Positions 1-6,420 of a stretch of 7,964 nt of DNA are shown piece by piece. Location: NCBI GenBank assembly GCA_016936335.1, contig JAFGXZ010000076.1, positions 1-7,964 of the forward strand, in the 5' to 3' direction. Under the pieces are notes generated by a model. That model did no database searches and had not been told where the DNA came from. It saw only the letters and a program-made list of their open reading frames with translations. How positions within the stretch are numbered: position 1 is the stretch's first letter; each line of letters opens with the position of its first letter. The DNA comes from Fidelibacterota bacterium (lineage in GTDB: Bacteria > Fidelibacterota > UBA2242). Both the position numbers and the translations under genes were made by a program.

Positions 1-17
1 GTTTTTTTGAATTTCAT
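1..17 (-). CDS. Start of an unidentified gene, cut by the window edge
   Basis: On the minus strand, 14 bases after the stop codon of the thymidylate synthase-like gene, a GGAG (positions 26-23) stands five bases before an ATG at 17-15. The five complete codons visible read M-K-F-K-K. The good ribosome binding site and tight spacing make this a likely next gene of the same operon. A lysine-rich start would suit an exported or lipoprotein signal sequence, but equally an ordinary cytoplasmic protein. Nothing can be said about function. Dihydrofolate reductase often follows thymidylate synthase, but these few residues do not support it specifically. Confidence 0.45.
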
Positions 18-28
18 TAAAACTCCGA

Positions 29-880
29 TTAGGCTTTGCACATATTCGCGGCTTTTTCCCGGATTGCGGGAATAGCCTCATCCATAATGTCTTTCACATC
101 GCCATAGTTAAATGTACGCTGATCAAACTTCCTGTTTTCGATAGCACTTAAAAAGCGGTTTTTAAATTCTTCGAAATAAGAACCATAAATATGATAACTG
201 TCAGCCTGATGGACATAACGGCCAAGTTTCACATTTTTTCCGGAGAGTTCAGTAATTCTGTTCGCAATTTTCTGTTGCAACCGGATCAGGGCAAACATAT
301 TCATAAAGGCTGCTTTATAGGCGTCATTGGAACGAAAACGAACATTGGTATTGAGATACCAGGTATCGTCGTCACCTTTCAATAACCTGCACCAGATGCT
401 CTGCAGACAGGCGGGATCGTAACAAGTGTTATCCTCCCAGACTTTCCAGGTGATGGCCTGTGCCCGTCGGGTGTAGGGGACTTTGGCCAGCTTTTGTGCA
501 ATGAGTTCGATTTGATCAACGGGATTATCAATACCCGGAATCGCATAATCAAACAGTCGTTGATGATAGGTGTATTCCCATTTTGTGTCGTCGGGATCGT
601 CGGCATTGCGAATGCAATGATCTTTGATGCCTTCGACGACCTCCAGAACGTATTCCTGCAGATCTTCAAGACCGCCCGGCATGTCCCGGTGGATCATCGG
701 TTCAGACAGCGGCTCATGGATGACGATTGTCATCGAACAGTCTTTGCTGGGTGGATCTTCGGGTTTGTCGTATTCCGTTTTGATATCACAGCCTTTCTGA
801 TAGGCTTCTAAAACTGATTTCTCCCAGGCTTCCGCCAGTGAATTTCCTTCAACGAATAAAACGGGAATTTGTCCGTTCAT
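29..880 (-). CDS. thyA: Thymidylate synthase, archaeal-type ThyA family
   Basis: The product is predicted to methylate dUMP to dTMP in the cytoplasm with 5,10-methylenetetrahydrofolate as carbon donor and reductant, the last step of de novo thymidylate synthesis. It has 283 residues. Visible hallmarks are the phosphate-binding Arg pair (R138-R139 in YTRRAQAITW), the nucleophile C158 in DPACLQSIW, the RSND segment (R183, D186), N194 in AAFMNMFAL, and H230/Y232 in DSYHIYGSYF. N194 lies eleven residues after R183, the spacing of the Asn that selects dUMP in E. coli ThyA; dCMP hydroxymethylases have Asp there. The motif wording resembles the archaeal branch of the family more than the classic E. 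coli type. The first 100 or so residues are poorly conserved. AAGGAG stands five bases before the ATG. The gene lies 51 bases after the DUF4180 gene on the same strand, so both are probably cotranscribed. A related pyrimidine-modifying enzyme is a less likely alternative. Confidence 0.88.
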   Translation of the reverse strand: MNGQIPVLFVEGNSLAEAWEKSVLEAYQKGCDIKTEYDKPEDPPSKDCSMTIVIHEPLSEPMIHRDMPGGLEDLQEYVLEVVEGIKDHCIRNADDPDDTKWEYTYHQRLFDYAIPGIDNPVDQIELIAQKLAKVPYTRRAQAITWKVWEDNTCYDPACLQSIWCRLLKGDDDTWYLNTNVRFRSNDAYKAAFMNMFALIRLQQKIANRITELSGKNVKLGRYVHQADSYHIYGSYFEEFKNRFLSAIENRKFDQRTFNYGDVKDIMDEAIPAIREKAANMCKA

Positions 881-886
881 TATTGC

Positions 887-893
887 TCCTTTT
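887..893 (-). promoter_or_regulatory. Ribosome binding site of the thymidylate synthase gene
   Basis: On the minus strand the sequence AAAGGAG lies five bases before the ATG at 880. It is a strong match to the 3' end of 16S rRNA, confirms this start, and shows that the organism uses Shine-Dalgarno initiation. Confidence 0.75.
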
Positions 894-905
894 CATTTAT
901 GTTCA

Positions 906-933
906 ATTTCAAATTTCAAATTTAAAATTTATT
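906..933. repeat. Four-copy heptamer array, ATTTCAA type
   Basis: Four consecutive 7-base units read ATTTCAA (906-912), ATTTCAA (913-919), ATTTAAA (920-926) and ATTTATT (927-933) on the plus strand. The two central bases of the last unit's TTA, at 932-934, are the reverse complement of the DUF4180 stop codon, so on the gene strand the array starts at that stop. It fills most of the gap before the thymidylate synthase gene. The unit is AT-only apart from one C, so chance or slippage in AT-rich DNA remains possible. Confidence 0.6.
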
Positions 934-1282
934 ATCTGGTCAGCCATTTTTCAGCACTTTTTCGTTCATAAAAAGTCCGAAAATGATTGCCACGATTAGA
1001 CTCAGTGGCGAATTCTTCAAACCGACCTTTGACAAATTCCGGTGACAAAACCAAAGCGACTTTCAGATAATAATTGACAAACTTTTGAACAATGTTTCCA
1101 AGTTGCCCCGACTTCAGATCAAAGAAATCTTCTGGCAGATTTTCCGGATAAAGCAAAATTCCAACAGCTTCATGTTCGCCGCAGAATCCAATAACATCAA
1201 CAGCCTCGCGTTCATTGTGGATTAGAGCCTGCCCGGGCGGTCCTTCGATGACTGTTTTTCCATTGATTTTAAAGACGTTCAT
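932..1282 (-). CDS. DUF4180 domain protein
   Basis: This small soluble protein of unknown function has 116 residues from the chosen start. It matches the DUF4180 family pattern: a short N-terminal beta segment, a middle block with FFDLKSGQLG (residues 53-62) followed by IVQKFVNYYLKVALV (64-78), and a C-terminal block FATESNRG (91-98) then a terminal AEKWL. These are the conserved positions of the family. There is no signal peptide and no membrane segment. An in-frame ATG fifteen bases further upstream (1297) would add five residues, but the promoter at 1312-1340 would then leave a leader of only about eight bases. The ATG at 1282 gives about 23 bases and fits the family's usual N-terminus, so it is preferred, although its Shine-Dalgarno sequence is weak. 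It is the first gene of the minus-strand cluster. The family is recognised from its motifs; no biochemical role is claimed. Confidence 0.8.
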   Translation of the reverse strand: MNVFKINGKTVIEGPPGQALIHNEREAVDVIGFCGEHEAVGILLYPENLPEDFFDLKSGQLGNIVQKFVNYYLKVALVLSPEFVKGRFEEFATESNRGNHFRTFYERKSAEKWLTR

Positions 1283-1297
1283 TTTTATTAATTCCAT

Positions 1298-1540
1298 AGA
1301 AATTAGGTGATATTATAAGGTAAAAGTGCTAAGATGTCAACGGGAATAAAATAACAAGATGTTAGTAATTATACCAGTAGTATACCCAGAAGAAGTAGGA
1401 ATTTATGAATTATCTAATTAAAAATTAGAATCTGATTTTCAATAAATCACTACCCGATTCCTTTATTTTCCCAACACTCCAATCTGGAAAACACCTTGCC
1501 AAATTCACCACATTATTGTAAACTTTTCCGATTTCGGATT
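1298..1540. other. Divergent intergenic region upstream of polA
   Basis: This 243-base AT-rich region lies between two divergent gene clusters. Toward the minus strand it holds the consensus promoter described separately. Toward polA I could not find a convincing -35/-10 pair; TTGCCA at 1496-1501 has no good -10 at the proper distance. It contains a 7-base inverted repeat with a 3-base loop (TCTAATT, AAA, AATTAGA, 1413-1429) with no following T-run, so it is not a typical terminator. It also holds a seven-codon ATG-to-TAG minigene (1405-1428) preceded by AGGA. No RNA gene, riboswitch or repeat array was recognised. Confidence 0.6.
1312..1340 (-). promoter_or_regulatory. Consensus sigma-70 promoter for the minus-strand cluster
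   Basis: Read on the minus strand, TTGACA (1340-1335), a 17-base spacer (1334-1318) and TATAAT (1317-1312) form a full 12-of-12 match to the housekeeping sigma-70 consensus at the ideal spacing. The predicted transcription start is near 1305, about 23 bases before the preferred start codon of the DUF4180 gene. Such a complete match is rare by chance and suggests strong expression, perhaps restrained by an unseen regulator. Confidence 0.85.
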
Positions 1541-4234
1541 ATGAATAAAAAGAAAACACTATATTTAATCGACGGCTCTGCAATTGCATATCGTTCCTAT
1601 TTTGGAATGATTCGCAACCGTCTGACAAATTCTGCCGGTCTGCCGACGGGAGCGGTTTTTGCCTATGTGAATTCATTATTGAAATTATTGGAAGAAGAGA
1701 AGCCTGACTATATCGGTATGGTTTTCGATGCTCCGGAAAAAACATTCCGGCATAAAATTTATAAGGATTACAAAGCTACCCGTGAAGCCATGCCGGATGA
1801 ATTGGTTTCACAATTGCCCTATATTCATAAAGTTACTGAAGCGATGAATATTCCGGTCATCATTCGGCCGGGGTATGAGGCTGATGATATTATCGGGACA
1901 CTGGCCAAAGAGGCTAAACAGCAAAACCTGAAAATTTATATGGTGACTGGTGACAAGGATTTTATGCAGTTGCTGGAAGATGATGTTTTTGTCTACAAGC
2001 CGGGTAGCGGGCAGAAACCAGTCGAGATTATCGATGTCGATGCCGTCATGGAAAAATGGGGGGTTCGTCCGGATCAGATTGCTGATTATCTTGGAATGAT
2101 TGGTGACACTTCCGATAATATTCCCGGAATTAAAGGAGTAGGCCCGGCCAAAGCCAGACCCTTGTTGAAAGAGTTTGATAGTCTTGAAAATATTATTGAA
2201 AATGTGGATAAAATCGGTAATCCCCGGATTAGAGATTTGATTCGGACTAGTGCTGAAGAAGCGAAGTTTTCCAAAATGCTTGCAACCATTATTACCGATG
2301 TACCTCTAGATATAAAAATTGAGGATTTGCAGACGCAATCGGTCAATCGGGAAGAACTGACGAAATTGTTTGAAGAGTTGGAGTTTTACAGTCTGATAAA
2401 AACTATGGGATCTGTAAAAAAATCTGAAATTGTCGAAAAACAGTATCAGACGCTTAAAGAGCGATCAGATATTATTACGTTGACAAAAACATTACAGAAT
2501 GTCAAAATGCTCTCAGTGGATCTGGAAACCACTTCCACGAGCCCAATGATTGCTAAAATTGTTGGTGTTTCTCTAAGTTGGGAAGCAAACAAAGGTGTGT
2601 ATATCCCGATTCAGTACCCCAGTGCCCAGAAATCACTTTTTGGTAATGATGATAAAATTGAATTTTTAGAGATGCTGAAACCGGTTTTGGAAAATCCTTC
2701 AATTCCCAAATGTGGCCAGAATTTGAAATATGATATGCTTATTCTACGCCGTTATGGTATTGAATTGAAGAATGTTGAATTTGACACCATGATTGCAGCA
2801 TTTCTGATACAGCCGGACTCACGGTCTTATAAACTGGATAAATTGTCGCAACAGTATCTGAACTATACGATGCAGCCGATTGAAGATCTGATTGGTAAAG
2901 GCAAAACTCAGATCAGCATGGATGAAGTATCTATTGAAAAAGTGACCTTTTACGCGGTGGAAGATGCTGATGTGGCCTTACAATTGGTACCGATTCTGCA
3001 TGAAAAACTGAAAGAAGATCAGACTTTAGAAATTTTCAAGACAATTGAAATGCCGCTGATTCCGGTACTGATGCAGATGGAGCAAAACGGCGTATACCTG
3101 GATACCGATTTTCTTAAAATAATGTCGAAAGATTTGTCGAAACAAATAGAAAAATTGACAGATCAGATTTACTTTGAAGCAGATGTAAAATTCAATATCA
3201 ACTCACCCAAACAGTTAGGCGAAATACTCTTTGACCAGTTGCAGTTGAGCACCGGTCGGAAACGTTCAACAGCTGTAAATATTCTTGAAAAACTACGCGA
3301 TGAACATCCGTTACCGGGATTGGTACTGGACTACAGAACTCTGACCAAATTACAGAACACCTATGTGGATGCTATTCCGCAACTGGTGAATCCTGAAACC
3401 AAACGAGTCCATGGTTCATTTAATCAAACCGTTGCATCGACTGGACGGCTGAGCAGTAGTGATCCGAATTTTCAGAATATTCCGATTCGGACTGATATCG
3501 GGCGTGAAATCCGAAAGGCTTTTGTTCCCCAGAAACCGGGTTGGAAAATCCTGTCAGCGGATTATTCCCAAATTGAATTGCGTATCATGGCGCATTTATC
3601 GAAAGATCCCGAACTTATCCGTGCTTTCAACGATGGTGTGGATATTCACACCCGAACGGCTGCACTGGTATATGGTGTTGATGAAAACGCTGTGTTACCG
3701 GAGATGCGGCGGGTGGCGAAAGTTGTGAATTTTGGAATTATGTATGGTGCCGGTCCTTTTCGAATGTCCGAAGAACTAAAAATATCTCTCAATGAAGCAC
3801 GGAAAATCATCGATAATTATTTTAACACTTATCCAGGTATAAACAACTATATTATCAATACCTTAAATGATGCCAGAGAAAACAATTATGTCAAAACATT
3901 ATCCGGAAGACTTCGCTATGTTCATGATATAAACAGCAGCAATCGTAATATCCGGGAAGCTACTGAAAGGGCGGCAATCAATATGCCGATCCAGGGAACA
4001 GCAGCGGATATGATAAAAATAGCAATGATTCGTATCCATAATCGACTAATACAGGAAAAATTACAATCAATGATGATTTTGCAAATTCATGATGAACTGC
4101 TTTTTGAGGTTGCAGAAAAGGAGTCAGAAGTGTTAAAATCCATAGTGGTTTCGGAAATGGAGAAGGCGTTGCCGCTCGATATTCCGGTGAAAGTGGATGT
4201 AGGAATTGGAAATTCATGGTATGAGGCGCATTAG
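1541..4234 (+). CDS. polA: DNA polymerase I with 5'-nuclease and proofreading domains
   Basis: Family A polymerase for Okazaki primer removal, gap filling and repair; 897 residues. The 5'-nuclease domain (about 1-300) keeps its metal-binding acids: D11, D63, E113/D115/D116, D138/D140, and D189/D192 in GDTSDNIPG. The 3'-5' exonuclease domain (about 310-490) has intact Exo I (D327, E329 in DLET), Exo II (N394 and D398 in NLKYD) and Exo III (Y471 and D475 in YAVED), so proofreading should be active, unlike in many bacterial Pol I. The polymerase domain has motif A (D674 to E679, DYSQIE), motif B (R723, K727, F731, Y735) and motif C (H850, D851, E852). F731 matches the E. coli Phe that disfavours dideoxynucleotides. 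The ATG at 1541 gives the family's normal start; a TTG 45 bases upstream would add an unconserved extension. The Shine-Dalgarno sequence is weak. The stop TAG shares its G with the GTG of the next gene. Confidence 0.97.
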   Translation: MNKKKTLYLIDGSAIAYRSYFGMIRNRLTNSAGLPTGAVFAYVNSLLKLLEEEKPDYIGMVFDAPEKTFRHKIYKDYKATREAMPDELVSQLPYIHKVTEAMNIPVIIRPGYEADDIIGTLAKEAKQQNLKIYMVTGDKDFMQLLEDDVFVYKPGSGQKPVEIIDVDAVMEKWGVRPDQIADYLGMIGDTSDNIPGIKGVGPAKARPLLKEFDSLENIIENVDKIGNPRIRDLIRTSAEEAKFSKMLATIITDVPLDIKIEDLQTQSVNREELTKLFEELEFYSLIKTMGSVKKSEIVEKQYQTLKERSDIITLTKTLQNVKMLSVDLETTSTSPMIAKIVGVSLSWEANKGVYIPIQYPSAQKSLFGNDDKIEFLEMLKPVLENPSIPKCGQNLKYDMLILRRYGIELKNVEFDTMIAAFLIQPDSRSYKLDKLSQQYLNYTMQPIEDLIGKGKTQISMDEVSIEKVTFYAVEDADVALQLVPILHEKLKEDQTLEIFKTIEMPLIPVLMQMEQNGVYLDTDFLKIMSKDLSKQIEKLTDQIYFEADVKFNINSPKQLGEILFDQLQLSTGRKRSTAVNILEKLRDEHPLPGLVLDYRTLTKLQNTYVDAIPQLVNPETKRVHGSFNQTVASTGRLSSSDPNFQNIPIRTDIGREIRKAFVPQKPGWKILSADYSQIELRIMAHLSKDPELIRAFNDGVDIHTRTAALVYGVDENAVLPEMRRVAKVVNFGIMYGAGPFRMSEELKISLNEARKIIDNYFNTYPGINNYIINTLNDARENNYVKTLSGRLRYVHDINSSNRNIREATERAAINMPIQGTAADMIKIAMIRIHNRLIQEKLQSMMILQIHDELLFEVAEKESEVLKSIVVSEMEKALPLDIPVKVDVGIGNSWYEAH

Positions 4235-5157
4235 TGGAAGCATCAATTACTTTAAAGAACGTCAGTAAGCATTTTAAGAAAAAATATGCACTTAGCGGAT
4301 TAAGTATCGGGATTGAAAAAGGTTCGACCTTTGCAATTATCGGCCGCAATGGAGCCGGAAAATCAACTCTGTTACGGATATTATCGACAATTATGAAACC
4401 CGATAACGGAATTGTATATATCGACGGCAAAGATATTTCGCAACATCTAAAAGATGTCAAGAAAATCGTTGCGTATCTGCCAGATCATGATATCCATGAT
4501 CCATGGCTGTCCGGTATGGAAAACCTGTTAAAACGAGCCATGTATCTGGGGATCGATCCAAGAGAGTTCCAAAAATCTGTGATGCCTTTAGTAAAAATGT
4601 TCAAACTGGAAAAGGAATTGACAGAATTTCCCGTCACTTATTCACGGGGAGTTAAACGGCGATTGGATATTGTGCAGACATTCATGGGAAATCCGGAAGT
4701 GATTATTCTGGATGAACCAACAATGGGACTTGACTATTTATCACGCTCAATTTTAATCCGTTATATTCTTGATCATAAAGGAAAAAAGACATTTGTACTA
4801 TCGTCCAACGAATTCTCTGAAATTCAGACAATTGCCGACCGCTGGATTGTGCTTGATCACGGCAAGATTCGCTTTGATGGTACTCTGGAAAATATGGTCG
4901 CGCAAATCGAGTTGCCATTTTTTGGTAATATTGAATTCCGCCATGGAGGATATCAATTAATAAAAACATTGCAACACGTCAAGGAAATCAAAGAGGTTCG
5001 TGATCTTGGAAAAACGATTCAAATAGTGACTGATAATGTTCTGGATTTTGTCGCTGTTCTAAAGAAAATAAACCTGGAAGATGTTATTTCTATATCCGGT
5101 AGTTCAATTCATATTGAGGAATTCCTGGATCAACTCAACAGTGATGAGGTATATTAA
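4234..5157 (+). CDS. ABC transporter ATP-binding protein (ABC-2 exporter type)
   Basis: Cytoplasmic ATPase subunit, 307 residues, expected to pair with the permease encoded next and to power export of an unknown substrate. It has Walker A GRNGAGKST (37-45), Walker B VIILDEP (156-162), a signature region YSRGVKRRL (136-144) in place of LSGGQ, and D84 at the Q-loop position (YLPD). The switch residue after Walker B, normally His in a TH or SH pair, is N192 in LSSNEFSE. Variant Q-loops and signatures are common in the NatA/DrrA-like group; loss of the switch His is less so. Residues from about 225 on form a C-terminal extension that I do not recognise. The GTG start is supported by GAGG (4223-4226) seven bases upstream and by a one-base overlap with the polA stop, which suggests translational coupling. 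Nothing shows the substrate; drug, lipid, Na+ or polysaccharide export are all possible. Confidence 0.88.
   Translation: MEASITLKNVSKHFKKKYALSGLSIGIEKGSTFAIIGRNGAGKSTLLRILSTIMKPDNGIVYIDGKDISQHLKDVKKIVAYLPDHDIHDPWLSGMENLLKRAMYLGIDPREFQKSVMPLVKMFKLEKELTEFPVTYSRGVKRRLDIVQTFMGNPEVIILDEPTMGLDYLSRSILIRYILDHKGKKTFVLSSNEFSEIQTIADRWIVLDHGKIRFDGTLENMVAQIELPFFGNIEFRHGGYQLIKTLQHVKEIKEVRDLGKTIQIVTDNVLDFVAVLKKINLEDVISISGSSIHIEEFLDQLNSDEVY
5146..5150 (+). promoter_or_regulatory. Ribosome binding site that fixes the permease start
   Basis: GAGGT lies eight bases before the GTG at 5159, inside the last codons of the ATPase gene. An in-frame ATG at 5144 overlaps this site and has no Shine-Dalgarno sequence of its own. 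The GTG is therefore the better start. Confidence 0.65.
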
Positions 5158-5158
5158 C

Positions 5159-5911
5159 GTGGGAATATTTACAAATATTTTATTATCGGAGATAAAGCCC
5201 AGACCAAAACGAGCCGGCATTGCTGTAGCCATTAATATATTAGTTACACTATTGTTGTACTTGGTATTGATGGTTGGCTTTGGGCAACTTCTTCCGCGAA
5301 TTCATTTAATTAATTTAAAGGATTGGATGTTTCCGGGAATTATCGGTTATATCGGTGCGATCATTGCGTTTAACCTGACACTTCAGGATTCATTTCACAC
5401 CAGCAGTAACGTTGGGTTGATTGATCAGATCCACTCTTCACCACTGCTGACATATCAGATTTTTATGGTAAAAAGCCTGGTGAATTTATTGAAATCTTTT
5501 GGGCATTTAATTCTGAGCAGTATTACTCTGTTAATTATCAGCGGAATCCATATCGGTTTTATTAATCTGATGCTGTTCTGGATGTATTATATTATCGGAT
5601 TTATCTTTATTAATCAATTTGGTTCAATTGCCGGTATTATTGCCACTAATTTGAAAATCCGTAGTGAATTTACGCTGATTTTTATTTCAATTTTGTTTCT
5701 GGTTTGCGGCGTCATTGTACCATCATCTCAATATCCCGGAATTTTAGGGCAAGTCGTTCATTATTTTCCGATCACTATTCTTATTGAAGGGGGCAGGGAT
5801 ATTCTGGTTTATAATATCCTAAGCGATATCAATTTAATTTACGTCGCAGTGTTTTCATTGTTGTCCTATTTTATAGCATATTTCACTTTTAAGCGGTGGA
5901 TTTCCCGATGA
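5159..5911 (+). CDS. ABC-2 type transporter permease
   Basis: Integral inner-membrane protein of 250 residues and partner of the ATPase encoded one base upstream. Six hydrophobic segments are visible at about 20-42, 57-75, 113-132, 134-156, 172-188 and 226-244, the usual number for ABC-2 permeases. Between segments five and six, PSSQYPGILGQVVHYFPIT followed by GGRD matches the family's conserved extracytoplasmic-to-membrane region with its P-x(n)-P pattern. The short charged N-terminus (EIKPRPKRAG) is typical of the cytoplasmic coupling helix region. The GTG start at 5159 is chosen because GAGGT lies eight bases upstream; an ATG at 5144 would add five residues and overlap the ATPase gene by 14 bases. 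The stop codon overlaps the next start in an ATGA. The substrate is unknown. Confidence 0.85.
   Translation: MGIFTNILLSEIKPRPKRAGIAVAINILVTLLLYLVLMVGFGQLLPRIHLINLKDWMFPGIIGYIGAIIAFNLTLQDSFHTSSNVGLIDQIHSSPLLTYQIFMVKSLVNLLKSFGHLILSSITLLIISGIHIGFINLMLFWMYYIIGFIFINQFGSIAGIIATNLKIRSEFTLIFISILFLVCGVIVPSSQYPGILGQVVHYFPITILIEGGRDILVYNILSDINLIYVAVFSLLSYFIAYFTFKRWISR
5895..5900 (+). promoter_or_regulatory. Ribosome binding site that fixes the deoxyribosyltransferase-like start
   Basis: GGTGGA, close to GGAGGA, lies seven bases before the ATG at 5908. A GTG at 5896 in the same frame falls within this site and would leave no binding site of its own. The ATG start also begins exactly at the family's first beta strand (MKVYLAG). 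Confidence 0.6.
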
Positions 5912-6375
5912 AAGTATATCTGGCCGGGGCGATCGAACATGCGCCCGATAAAGGCAAAGAATGGCGTGCTGATTTAGCGGAATTCCTGCAACGGGAATTT
6001 GGCCATGAGGTCTATAATCCGCATATCGAAGAACCGAAGATCATAACAGAGGAAGAACGTCAGAAATTTCGTTCATTGAAAACGGAGAATCTGCCCGAAT
6101 TCCAGAAAATTGTACGCAAATTAATCCGAAATGATATTAAATCAATCCTGACAGAAATTGATTATGTCATCTGTCTTTGGGATGAATATGCAGAAAAAGG
6201 TGGCGGAACTTACGGAGAACTGACTTTCGCGTTTTATCATGGAATACCGGTGTACATGGTTACTCCGATGTCATTACAGGAAATCAGCGGTTGGATTCTG
6301 GGCTGCACGACGGAATTTTTCAAAGACTTTAATGAACTGAAGACGTTTTTGAAAGCAAGGTTTCTGGATAGTTGA
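5908..6375 (+). CDS. Nucleoside 2-deoxyribosyltransferase-like protein
   Basis: Cytoplasmic protein of 155 residues with the fold signature of the nucleoside 2-deoxyribosyltransferase (NDT) and related DUF4406-type family. The N-terminal strand MKVYLAGAIE (1-10) is the substrate-binding start. D85 and D92 lie in EIDYVICLWDEY. GGGTYGELTFAF (98-109) carries E104 at the place of the catalytic Glu nucleophile, and GIPVYMVTP (112-120) follows as the next strand. NDT enzymes move deoxyribose between bases in nucleotide salvage; related members cleave nucleotides to base and sugar phosphate. Which reaction this one performs cannot be read from the sequence. It overlaps the permease stop by four bases (ATGA), so it belongs to the polA transcript. 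Its last codons and stop are part of a heptamer repeat array (6367-6403), so the natural C-terminus may have been altered. Confidence 0.72.
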   Translation: MKVYLAGAIEHAPDKGKEWRADLAEFLQREFGHEVYNPHIEEPKIITEEERQKFRSLKTENLPEFQKIVRKLIRNDIKSILTEIDYVICLWDEYAEKGGGTYGELTFAFYHGIPVYMVTPMSLQEISGWILGCTTEFFKDFNELKTFLKARFLDS

Positions 6376-6403
6376 TACTCGATACTTGATACTCGATTAT
6401 CGA
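6367..6403 (+). repeat. Five-copy heptamer array, GATACTY type
   Basis: Consecutive 7-base units read GATAGTT (6367), GATACTC (6374), GATACTT (6381), GATACTC (6388) and GATTATC (6395), followed by GA. The 12-base word TTGATACTCGAT recurs exactly at 6372 and 6386. The first unit encodes the last codons of the deoxyribosyltransferase-like gene and its TGA stop spans units one and two. The array also creates TTGATA (6372-6377) and GATTAT (6395-6400) 17 bases apart, a weak promoter-like pair that could serve the next gene. Confidence 0.85.
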
Positions 6404-6420
6404 AGTGAAAACAGATAACA

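Noticed and set aside
379..811. Open frames on both strands inside the thymidylate synthase gene
   Set aside because: They overlap a full-length gene with all family motifs, show no recognisable domains and have no suitable ribosome binding sites; they are shadows.
1413..1429. Rho-independent terminator at the TCTAATT/AATTAGA hairpin
   Set aside because: The stem is AT-rich, only seven pairs long and not followed by a T-run; no gene ends just upstream on either strand.
1471..1515. A possible fourth period-7 array upstream of polA (CCAACACTCCAAT-like sequence)
   Set aside because: At lag 7 only about three of seven positions agree between neighbouring units, no better than expected for an A/C-rich stretch.
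1496..1540. Upstream TTG start for polA
   Set aside because: It adds 15 residues unlike any Pol I N-terminus and has no Shine-Dalgarno sequence; the ATG at 1541 starts at the normal family position.
3978..4460. A 160-codon minus-strand frame across the polA/ATPase junction
   Set aside because: It is antisense to conserved polymerase and Walker A coding sequence, and its product is proline- and leucine-rich with no family likeness.
5081..5158. Longer permease start inside the ATPase gene
   Set aside because: It would overlap the ATPase by 77 bases, lacks a binding site, and adds residues not typical of ABC-2 permeases.
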